Source: Candidatus Odinarchaeota archaeon (GTDB lineage: Archaea; Asgardarchaeota; Baldrarchaeia; Baldrarchaeales; DXJG01). From it: a DNA stretch of 16,171 bases. The notes under the pieces are model-generated. The model was not told the origin of the DNA, ran no database searches, and saw only the letters and a list, made by a program, of their open reading frames with translations. The stretch covers positions 1 to 16,171 of the forward strand of contig JAGGSW010000150.1 of NCBI GenBank assembly GCA_021158895.1, written 5' to 3'. Positions 7,090-12,927 of the stretch are shown here, one piece after another. How positions within the stretch are numbered: position 1 is the stretch's first letter; each line of letters starts with the position of its first letter. The position numbers were made by a program, and so were the translations under genes.

Positions 7090-7734
7090 ATGGCTAAGCT
7101 CGTAAAAGAAACTGATGGTTTCATCGCTAAACACATTAACCGAAAAGTTTCGACTAGAATTAGCACTTTTCTAGTTAAATCGAGGCTTGATATTACCCCC
7201 AACGAGATGACTTTTCTGAGTTTTCTTACGGCTGTTTTGAGTGCTTGTTTTTTCTTGGGAAGATTTCCTTTCCTCGGCGGAATCATGGCTCAGATTTCAA
7301 GTATTTTGGATGGTTGTGATGGAGAAATAGCTAGATTGACAAATAGAACATCTAAGGAAGGGGAAATATTAGACGCTGTTCTCGACAGATTTGCAGATGG
7401 ATTGCTCATTATGTCCATAACTATTTTGGCATATAACATTGTTTCTTTTCCAATAATGGGAGGTTCTTTAATAATAGCTTTGGGCTTTTTAGCTTTAATG
7501 GGTTCGTTTAGTGTAAGTTACTCGGCTGCTAAGGGTTTAAGTGTTGGCTACGAATATAAAAGACGATGGGCAGGAAGAGACATAAGACTTTTTGTTATCA
7601 TGCTTGCTGGAATTAGTGCGGAAATATTTCCACTATCACTACCTCTCTTCCTTTTTATACTCGTAATACTCACCTTTTCCGAGACAATTTATAGAATTAA
7701 AGAAACTTTCAATAAAAATTTCGACTCCCCATAA
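7090..7734 (+). CDS. CDP-alcohol phosphotransferase, DIPP synthase-like
   Basis: A 214-residue membrane enzyme of the CDP-alcohol phosphatidyltransferase family. The signature D-x2-DG-x2-AR-x8-G-x3-D-x3-D is complete: Asp74, Asp77-Gly78, Ala81-Arg82, Gly91, Asp95 and Asp99. The DGCDGEIARL form and the N-terminal HINRKVSTRIS...ITPNEMT segment resemble the C-terminal domain of bifunctional IPCT/DIPP synthases, which join CDP-inositol to inositol phosphate while making the heat-protective solute di-myo-inositol phosphate. The cytidylyltransferase half is absent here, so a phospholipid head-group transferase such as archaetidylinositol phosphate synthase is the alternative. Membrane helices are expected from about residue 40 onward. 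ATG is preferred as it is the first start after the in-frame TAG at 7057. The leader hairpin may control translation. Confidence 0.82.
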   Translation: MAKLVKETDGFIAKHINRKVSTRISTFLVKSRLDITPNEMTFLSFLTAVLSACFFLGRFPFLGGIMAQISSILDGCDGEIARLTNRTSKEGEILDAVLDRFADGLLIMSITILAYNIVSFPIMGGSLIIALGFLALMGSFSVSYSAAKGLSVGYEYKRRWAGRDIRLFVIMLAGISAEIFPLSLPLFLFILVILTFSETIYRIKETFNKNFDSP

Positions 7735-7902
7735 ATTATTATTTTAGAACTTCTTATAATATACTGCATATTTTGAATAATTAGAACATCAAACTTAGTA
7801 TCGTGTTATGCATCTTGAACGTTTACTTATCTTTCCCGGGGTATATTGGTTCTTAAGGGTTTTCTATAAGGTAGCATCAGATCGATTTAGGTGGTGGAAA
7901 GC

Positions 7903-8730
7903 TTGAAAATTGGAGTTGCGACATTTGTTGATGTGGAGGGCAACCTTTTTGATCTCTTGGAAACTGTTAGGAATCACGGAATAAATGCTGTTGAACTTAG
8001 ATGTGAATGGCCATTGTTTGACCCTGAAGAAATCATATTTAAGAAAAATTACATTAAAAAGTTAAAGGAACTGCTACAGACGATGGAGTTGACCCCATTG
8101 TTACATGCCAGTTATATAGATGTGAATCTTGCTAGTACAAGTGATTTGCTGAGAACAGCGGCAGTAAAACGTATAGTAAATTGCGTAAAGGTGGCATATT
8201 TACTTGACGCAAAGTATGTAACGTTACATATGGGTTATCTTCACGAGGACTATCTCCCTAAAAGAATGAATACTATAAGGAAGTTAGCAAAGAAGTCACT
8301 AATATCGATATTAAATGTTGCACGTGACTATCAAGTAAAGATATGTATAGAAAATAAAGAAAAAAAGAGAAAAAGACATTTGATGACAGATCCTTACGAA
8401 ATTATGAATTTCATAGACAGTTTGAATAATTATCATGAAATTCTTTTCGTGACGTTTGACGTTGGGCACGCAAATACGTGGGGTTGCGATTTAAAAACTT
8501 TTTTTGATGTAATAAGGGAGAAAATACGCGTAATTCATCTTCATGATAATCATGGAACAGCAGATGAACATTTAGCATTGGGTGAAGGTTCAATAGACTT
8601 TGATAATCTACTCCCGTATATTGTTTCAAAGTGCAATAATGTTCCGCTAATACTTGAAATACATACATGGAATGGTTTACTTAAAAGCATTAACTACGTT
8701 AGGAAAAAGTTAACAACGTTGAAAACATAG
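7903..8730 (+). CDS. Sugar-phosphate isomerase/epimerase-like TIM barrel protein
   Basis: A 275-residue protein of the xylose isomerase-like/AP endonuclease 2 fold. Beta-strand ends with probable metal or substrate ligands are visible: the early VELRCEW (30-36), His68 and His109, Glu150 in ICIEN, Asp186 and His189 in FDVGHAN, the HLHDNHG...DEH cluster at 212-223, and Glu252 in LILEIHTW. The LGEGSIDF at 226-233 is typical of sugar-phosphate isomerases/epimerases. Substrate unknown. GTG codons at 7891 and 7894 are possible starts, but GGTGGTGG at 7890-7897 is an excellent ribosome binding site for the TTG at 7903, which also gives the standard MKIGV N-terminus. It lies 168 nt downstream of the phosphotransferase and is probably separately transcribed. 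Confidence 0.85.
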   Translation: MKIGVATFVDVEGNLFDLLETVRNHGINAVELRCEWPLFDPEEIIFKKNYIKKLKELLQTMELTPLLHASYIDVNLASTSDLLRTAAVKRIVNCVKVAYLLDAKYVTLHMGYLHEDYLPKRMNTIRKLAKKSLISILNVARDYQVKICIENKEKKRKRHLMTDPYEIMNFIDSLNNYHEILFVTFDVGHANTWGCDLKTFFDVIREKIRVIHLHDNHGTADEHLALGEGSIDFDNLLPYIVSKCNNVPLILEIHTWNGLLKSINYVRKKLTTLKT

Positions 8731-8748
8731 TATTGTTTACTTCTTCTC

Positions 8749-8764
8749 AATTTTTGACTTTTTA
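8749..8764 (+). terminator. T-rich probable terminator after the isomerase gene
   Basis: Two runs of five T separated by GAC follow the stop codon by about 20 nt. Oligo-T tracts without a strong hairpin are the usual archaeal termination signal. Confidence 0.4.
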
Positions 8765-9070
8765 TATGTCCAAATCCGACAGTATCGTCATTTTCTTTAG
8801 AATAGGATATTAATTGGTTTTGCAATTTTACTTTAAGCCAAGTGTGTTAAGAAAACAAGGTCATGCGGCGCCTAACCATAGTTAACATACACATGTGACC
8901 CTCATAAATGTGCAAAAACGAATCTGTAAAACTTGTTTCTGTTACAGAATTGGGAACAAAGCAGAAAACTCTTCAAAAAAGCACGAAAATAAACTAAAAA
9001 TCTTTCAGATAAAAAGATACAGCAACCCTAAACCTAATCAAACTAAACAAAAATAAAATAATAAACCACA
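8765..9070. other. Intergenic region upstream of tRNA-Tyr
   Basis: This AT-rich stretch carries no recognisable gene. A 7-bp dyad, TCTGTAA at 8923-8929 with TTACAGA at 8942-8948, and a small GC-rich patch near 8863-8875 stand out slightly. The last 200 bases are strongly A-rich on this strand. Confidence 0.5.
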
Positions 9071-9084
9071 AAAAATATAAATTC
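9071..9084 (+). promoter_or_regulatory. Probable TATA box for tRNA-Tyr
   Basis: AAAAATATAAAT lies about 60 nt before the mature 5' end of the tRNA. A start site near 9105 would give a 5' leader of about 35 nt for removal by RNase P. Confidence 0.45.
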
Positions 9085-9169
9085 TGACAGAACCTACCAC
9101 TATGAAATAGTTAAGATAATTCCTAAGACCGAAAACACCCCGGCCCGTAGCTCAGCGGCAGAGCGGGCG

Positions 9170-9204
9170 ACTCCAACCCTAAAGTTAGAGGGTTGGAGAC
9201 CGAA
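9170..9204 (+). other. tRNA-Tyr intron 1 (position 30/31, 35 nt)
   Basis: The intron is built on a perfect 10-bp hairpin, CTCCAACCCT at 9171-9180 with AGGGTTGGAG at 9189-9198. The flanking 4-bp helix is CGGG (9164-9167) with ACCG (9199-9202), one G-A mismatch, and the two 3-nt bulges are CGA (9168-9170) and AAG (9203-9205). Cutting after the second base of each bulge joins G30 to G31. The hairpin includes CTCCAA, which imitates a tRNA-Trp anticodon loop. Confidence 0.85.
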
Positions 9205-9211
9205 GCTGTAG

Positions 9212-9265
9212 AAAACGCCTAGTAAGGCGTTTGTCCACCCTTAGCCGCCGCTCGGACAAGCAGAC
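9212..9265 (+). other. tRNA-Tyr intron 2 (canonical position 37/38, 54 nt)
   Basis: The 4-bp helix pairs exon CTGT (9206-9209) with GCAG (9260-9263, one U-G pair). The bulges are AGA (9210-9212) and ACA (9264-9266), and the anticodon stem pair 9205-9267 lies outside. The intron body has two stems, AAACGCC/GGCGTTT (9213-9219 with 9226-9232) and TTGTCC/GGACAA (9231-9236 with 9254-9259), which overlap at two bases, so the inner helix of the motif is not a simple continuation. Confidence 0.85.
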
Positions 9266-9271
9266 ACCGCC

Positions 9272-9301
9272 AGGATTCAATGTACCATTGAATCCCGGTA
9301 G
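9272..9301 (+). other. tRNA-Tyr intron 3 (position 43/44, 30 nt)
   Basis: Textbook bulge-helix-bulge: a 10-bp inner stem GGATTCAATG/CATTGAATCC (9273-9282 with 9286-9295) with loop TAC, a 4-bp helix ACCG/CGGT (9266-9269 with 9296-9299), and bulges CCA (9270-9272) and AGA (9300-9302). Cutting after the second base of each bulge joins C43 to A44. Confidence 0.9.
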
Positions 9302-9334
9302 AGGTCCCGGGTTCAAATCCCGGCGGGCCGACCA

Positions 9335-9360
9335 TCACTTTTACTTTACTTTTACTTGTT
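9335..9360 (+). terminator. T-rich tract with tandem 11-mer after tRNA-Tyr
   Basis: Directly after the encoded CCA come two near-identical 11-mers, 9337-9347 and 9348-9358, both of the form ACTTTTACTT plus one base. The T-rich composition fits archaeal termination of a tRNA transcript. Confidence 0.4.
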
Positions 9361-9420
9361 CTTGGAGAATGATATTTCTTTTGGTTGGTTTGAATTATGT
9401 TGTTGTGTTTTTCGGTAGGT

Positions 9421-9426
9421 TTTTAA
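9421..9426 (+). promoter_or_regulatory. Possible TATA element for radA, leaderless start
   Basis: TTTTAAG (9421-9427) is centred about 25 nt upstream of the ATG at 9448, the distance expected if transcription begins at or next to the start codon. No Shine-Dalgarno sequence lies in front of that ATG, which agrees with a leaderless transcript. Confidence 0.35.
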
Positions 9427-9447
9427 GTTGGGGTTTATTTGTTTTAA

Positions 9448-10425
9448 ATGATTGCTAGGAGTTGTGGTTTTGTGCCTCGAACTAAGAAGGTTTTGGATAT
9501 TAAGGATCTGCCCGGCGTTGGGCCTGCAATTGCTAAGAAGTTGGTTGAGAATGGTTTTGGTAGTATTGAAGCGATTGCTGTTACTTCTCCTAGGGAATTA
9601 GCTGCTGTTATTTCTATTGGTGAAGGTGTAGCAGCTAAAATTGTTGAGGAAGCTAGGAAAGCTGCTGGTATTGGTTTTATTTCAGCGGAAGAAGTCTGGG
9701 CTGAGAGAATGGAAATCCATAGGATTACCACAGGTAGTAAGAGTTTAGATAATCTTCTTGGCGGTGGAATTGAAACTCGCGGGATTACCGAGTTTTTTGG
9801 TGCGTATAGGACTGGTAAAACGCAGATTGCTCATCAATTGTGTGTAACTGTGCAGTTGCCTGAGGATCAAGGTGGTTTAGAACGTGGAGTTATTTATATC
9901 GATACAGAAGGTACTTTTAGGCCCGAACGTATCGTTCAGATGGCTTCACGTTTCGATTTAGATCCAAAAGATGTACTAAAGAGGGTTTTGGCTGCCAGGG
10001 CTTATAATTCCGATCATCAAATGTTACTTGTCGAAAAAGCCAAAGATTTAATTCCAGAGATGAATATCGGTTTGTTGATTGTTGATAGTGTTATGGGTCA
10101 TTTTAGGGCTGAATATGGCGGCAGGGGGATGCTAGCCGAGCGTCAGCAAAAGTTAAATAAGCATTTACATAGTTTACTTCGTATTGCTGAGGTCTTTAAC
10201 GTTGCTGTTGTTGTAACAAACCAAGTTATGGCTAAACCTGCTGTTTTCTTCGGCGACCCAACAGAAGCTACAGGTGGACATATTCTTGCCCATTCATGCA
10301 CAACTAGAGTATATTTAAGAAAGAGTAAACAGGAAAGGAGAATAGCTAGATTAGTTGATAGCCCCTACTTACCAGAAAGCGAGGCAGTTTTCAGAATAAC
10401 AGAACAAGGCATAGAAGACGTATAA
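9448..10425 (+). CDS. radA: DNA repair and recombination protein RadA
   Basis: A 325-residue archaeal recombinase that forms filaments on single-stranded DNA and carries out strand exchange. Residues 16-75 are the N-terminal helix-hairpin-helix domain (DLPGVGPAIAKKL), FISA at 77-80 is the FxxA polymerisation motif, and the ATPase core follows. Walker A is GAYRTGKT at 118-125, Walker B LLIVD at 209-213, with the conserved HFRAEYGGRG...ERQQKLN segment and VTNQV (256-260). The C-terminal DSPYLPESEAVFRI is typical of RadA. The more usual Walker A here is GEFGSGKT/S, so Ala-Tyr-Arg-Thr is unusual. The ATP-cap region DPTEATGG (270-277) also departs from the common DPTRPIGG. ATG at 9448 is chosen because it fits a leaderless start; GTG at 9472, with AGGAG 11 nt upstream, would remove only 8 residues. 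Confidence 0.92.
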   Translation: MIARSCGFVPRTKKVLDIKDLPGVGPAIAKKLVENGFGSIEAIAVTSPRELAAVISIGEGVAAKIVEEARKAAGIGFISAEEVWAERMEIHRITTGSKSLDNLLGGGIETRGITEFFGAYRTGKTQIAHQLCVTVQLPEDQGGLERGVIYIDTEGTFRPERIVQMASRFDLDPKDVLKRVLAARAYNSDHQMLLVEKAKDLIPEMNIGLLIVDSVMGHFRAEYGGRGMLAERQQKLNKHLHSLLRIAEVFNVAVVVTNQVMAKPAVFFGDPTEATGGHILAHSCTTRVYLRKSKQERRIARLVDSPYLPESEAVFRITEQGIEDV

Positions 10426-10476
10426 TAACTTACACGCTACATTTACCGTCCTAATGACGTTAAAAGGGATTGTGCG

Positions 10477-11196
10477 TTAAGAGTTCGTATTTTTTCTAAG
10501 ATGTTTCAATAGTGGAATTTTTTCAATTTTTTCTTTTGTAAGATGTTCCCATAGGATCCCTTTTGGTTTATTGTATTTTGTATTTGTTCTAATGATTTTT
10601 GTTGGCGTTATTATGACGTCTACGGGCATATCGTGCTCTGTCATCGGAATGTCATCAACTATTTGGATATCGTGAACTGTAGTAATAATCGGAGTTTTCT
10701 CATCTATTGCACCATACTCCTTTAGAATTCCATATTCCAGATCACTGTAACCGCCTCCTTTGCCAACTCTGCCTCCTTTAGGAGATACGGCAACCGAACC
10801 TGTGATCTTCACATCAATTTTTATTTTAGAGGGGTGAACTTTCACACCCCATTTGAATGCGCCTCGAATAGTAGATGCTTCTCTATATTTGTTTTTAGGG
10901 ATTTTTGAAGGATATAAGATTAAGAGTCCTTCTTTTAATCTGGGTGTAGCCATCACAAGAATTTTACCGTCTTTTAATATCATTTCCCTCACGGATCTTT
11001 GAGGGGAATCAGGGTTACAAAAAATTACTTTTGCATTTCTATATTCTGGTAGTTGCCTAAGTTTTTCAGCTGCTTTTTCGGCTCCGATGAAGTTTGGTAT
11101 TCGGCCTTTGCAAGGCAGAGGAAATCTGGCTATTCCTTCTTTTTCCATTTTGTTCCAGATGTATTCTCTTATTTTTTGTTTTTCATCCTTTATCAA
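10477..11196 (-). CDS. 5-formyltetrahydrofolate cyclo-ligase family protein
   Basis: A 239-residue protein of the MTHFS family (COG0212 type), which in bacteria and eukaryotes converts 5-formyltetrahydrofolate to 5,10-methenyltetrahydrofolate using ATP. Visible features are the early MxxxGIARFPLP (residues 17-28), KILVMATPRLKEG (78-90), and the diagnostic glycine-rich loop GRVGKGGGYSDLEYG at 142-156, followed by VHDIQIVDDIPMTEHD (174-189), where the family has its conserved acidic/His cluster. In archaea that use methanopterin rather than folate the true substrate is uncertain. Its ATG overlaps the stop of the DHH nuclease gene by ATGA (11193-11196), so translation is probably coupled. It converges with radA, with a 51-nt gap. 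Confidence 0.82.
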   Translation of the reverse strand: MIKDEKQKIREYIWNKMEKEGIARFPLPCKGRIPNFIGAEKAAEKLRQLPEYRNAKVIFCNPDSPQRSVREMILKDGKILVMATPRLKEGLLILYPSKIPKNKYREASTIRGAFKWGVKVHPSKIKIDVKITGSVAVSPKGGRVGKGGGYSDLEYGILKEYGAIDEKTPIITTVHDIQIVDDIPMTEHDMPVDVIITPTKIIRTNTKYNKPKGILWEHLTKEKIEKIPLLKHLRKNTNS

Positions 11197-12731
11197 GAAG
11201 TTGCACCTTCGATGTTTATGTATTGGTCCAAGTATTTATCTAATTGTTCAAGAACCTTTTTCAGTTGTTTTGTGGGTATAGTTATTGCCGCTGCAGTTCT
11301 ATGTCCTCCTCCATCTATTCTAGGGTCTATTTGTTTTAATTTGTCTTTTAGTTGTTGAAAGAATTCTCCTATGTTAAGTTGTTTTCCTTGATTGTTTTTG
11401 AGCTCTTGGTAGTTTAGTGGGGCCCTAAAACTTATTTTTAACATTCCGTGCATTTTTGGATCAGTGTGTAGAGCGGCTACTACATGTGGTTTTTGTTCTT
11501 TTGAAATTTTTTGTTTTAGAAGATTTGTTGCTATTATGCCTGTGGTTTTTTCGTTTATGAGGTTACCGTAGTTGTAGAATACGAAGTTCTTGTAGTATTT
11601 AGGTTCTATTAGTCCTTCTCGAACAGCTTCTAAAGCTTCTCTTATTATTCCCTTGTACGTTTTATAGTGTTTTGCTGCTTTTTCCACAGCATCATAGGCT
11701 GCAAAAAGTAAATTAAATGCCGTTTCATTGTCTCCTTGTCTTGTGCAGCTGTTTAGGAATGTTGCTATTTCTCTCGGGTCTAAACTAAATTCTTTGAGTT
11801 CTGTTTCTTCAAATATTGTTACGTCGTATACTTCATTTTTTAGGGATTCTAAGTATTCTTGCAAGGTTTCTGGTTCTACTGTTTCTTTCAAATGTTTTTC
11901 AATTATGTTTAGTAGTTTTTGTTTTTCTTCTTCGCTTAGGTCTGCTATTCGTCTCCAATATGTTCCGTTGTATCTTTCTTCTGTTAGTTGTATACCTTGT
12001 TTTTTAAGCCATGCCGCGCATCTTGTTACATTGTTTAGAGGTTCTGGTAGTTTTGGGCTGTGATAAGCTATTGCTACTGGTATCGGTCTTGTGTATCTAC
12101 CGTAGAATCCTATGTCAATTTTGTACTCTACGGCTCCGATTTGTTTAGCGAATTTTAATATTTTTCTGTTCAACCCTATTAGGCGTCCATATTTTATATT
12201 TTGCAGGTCTGCAACTGCTCCTAGTACTGCTAGGGCTGTTATCCATTTTCCCCATCTTGTTGTCCAGAACTGTTCGTCAAATAAATAGTAGACTACGAGA
12301 TAAGCTGTTACACTTCCAGAGCATTCAGTTAAGTCGTTTATGTTATGGTGTATTGGGTTTAATTGTCTTTGTGAGCGTTTCAGTTGGGGTTCATGATGAT
12401 CTAGTATCAGGTAGTTTGAGTATTGTTTTGCTATTTCTTTTTCTTTTCCAGCTCCTATGTCGCAGAATATTATTCTTTCACAGTTTTCTTCCATATATTT
12501 CTCGTTTATTTGTGTAAGTGTATGTGGTGTTAGTTCTCTTGTTACTATGTATTCTACGGGGCAGCCATGTTTCCATAGAGCTATATATGTTAGTACCCCG
12601 CTACTTACCCCGTCCCCGTCTCCGTGACATACTATCAATGTTTTTTGTTTTCGGTTTAGGTACTTTTCTGCAATTTCCTTTGCTTTGGTGGACATTTCAC
12701 GGTATTTTGGGTTTTTGAAGATCAATGGCAC
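11193..12731 (-). CDS. DHH-family phosphoesterase, RecJ/GAN-like nuclease
   Basis: A 512-residue DHH/DHHA1 protein related to bacterial RecJ and the archaeal GINS-associated nuclease (GAN), a metal-dependent exonuclease on single strands. Motif I is HGDGDGVSSG at 36-45 (Asp38, Asp40), motif II Asp91 in FCDIG, motif III the DHH at 111-113 in LDHHEPQ, and GAVADLQ at 171-177 contributes the fourth acidic residue. The DHHA1 domain ends with DGGGHRTAA at 473-481. A Trp/Lys-rich insertion between roughly 215 and 400 separates the two. The start is GTG, with GAGGG on the minus strand (complement of 12738-12742) 6 nt upstream. Cotranscribed with the cyclo-ligase-like gene through a 4-nt overlap. GAN associates with the replication GINS complex in other archaea; that role is inferred here. 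Confidence 0.88.
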   Translation of the reverse strand: MPLIFKNPKYREMSTKAKEIAEKYLNRKQKTLIVCHGDGDGVSSGVLTYIALWKHGCPVEYIVTRELTPHTLTQINEKYMEENCERIIFCDIGAGKEKEIAKQYSNYLILDHHEPQLKRSQRQLNPIHHNINDLTECSGSVTAYLVVYYLFDEQFWTTRWGKWITALAVLGAVADLQNIKYGRLIGLNRKILKFAKQIGAVEYKIDIGFYGRYTRPIPVAIAYHSPKLPEPLNNVTRCAAWLKKQGIQLTEERYNGTYWRRIADLSEEEKQKLLNIIEKHLKETVEPETLQEYLESLKNEVYDVTIFEETELKEFSLDPREIATFLNSCTRQGDNETAFNLLFAAYDAVEKAAKHYKTYKGIIREALEAVREGLIEPKYYKNFVFYNYGNLINEKTTGIIATNLLKQKISKEQKPHVVAALHTDPKMHGMLKISFRAPLNYQELKNNQGKQLNIGEFFQQLKDKLKQIDPRIDGGGHRTAAAITIPTKQLKKVLEQLDKYLDQYINIEGATS

Positions 12732-12927
12732 TTACATCCCTCGTTTATCCTGCTTGGAGGGTGTATACATGTTATACGACTTATTACTATTGCTAAAAAA
12801 TGAAATTTTAGGTTGAATAATAGTTTTATGCTGGAAGTTAAGTAAAAACAGTTGGTCTGCGTCGTATTTAAATTTTAAATCTTTCATGTTTAAAGTGGTT
12901 TTAAGTTCCTGTGAAGGGATTTGAATT
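12732..12927. promoter_or_regulatory. Divergent intergenic region with promoters
   Basis: The 196 bases between the minus-strand DHH gene and the plus-strand nuclease-like gene should hold both promoters. On the plus strand, TATTTAAATTTTAAA at 12865-12879 is a good TATA candidate about 55 nt before the ATG at 12928. No other structure is evident. Confidence 0.45.

Larger units (their letters stand above)
9141..9334 (+). tRNA. tRNA-Tyr(GTA) interrupted by three introns, CCA encoded
   Basis: The gene has four exons: 9141-9169, 9205-9211, 9266-9271 and 9302-9334. Joined, they give a complete 72-nt tRNA plus CCA. The acceptor CGGCCCG/CGGGCCG (7 bp) carries the C1-G72 pair diagnostic of archaeal tRNA-Tyr, with discriminator A at 9331. 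The D arm is GCTC/GAGC. The anticodon stem is GGCGG/CCGCC (5 perfect pairs) and the loop CTGTAGA holds anticodon GTA (G34 T35 A36 at 9208-9210). The variable loop is AGGTC, and the T arm is CCGGG-TTCAAAT-CCCGG. Introns fall after positions 30, 37 and 43. Each junction lies after the second base of a 3-nt bulge in a bulge-helix-bulge fold, which fixes the boundaries. CCA is at 9332-9334. The anticodon stem can only form after the first intron is removed. Confidence 0.93.

Noticed and set aside
7891..7902. GTG starts at 7891 and 7894 for the TIM-barrel protein
   Set aside because: They lie inside the GGTGGTGG ribosome binding site that serves the TTG at 7903, and the latter gives the normal MKIGV beginning of the first beta strand.
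9141..9204. Reading the locus as tRNA-Trp with anticodon CCA (CTCCAA at 9171-9176)
   Set aside because: No 3' strand pairing with GGCGA can be found, and CTCCAA lies in the stem of a perfect 10-bp intron hairpin. Joining exons at bulge-helix-bulge sites gives a flawless tRNA-Tyr instead, with C1-G72.
9231..9458. 75-codon ORF on the plus strand across the tRNA
   Set aside because: It overlaps the tRNA-Tyr introns and exons, has no ribosome binding site, and its sequence is the translation of tRNA and AT-rich spacer.
9444..9731. 95-codon ORF on the minus strand opposite radA
   Set aside because: It is antisense to the conserved helix-hairpin-helix domain of RadA, with low-complexity Ala/Ser/Ile content and no ribosome binding site.
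11053..12718. Several plus-strand ORFs of 60-110 codons opposite the DHH and cyclo-ligase genes
   Set aside because: All are hydrophobic Leu/Phe/Ser-rich readings of the complement of conserved coding sequence.
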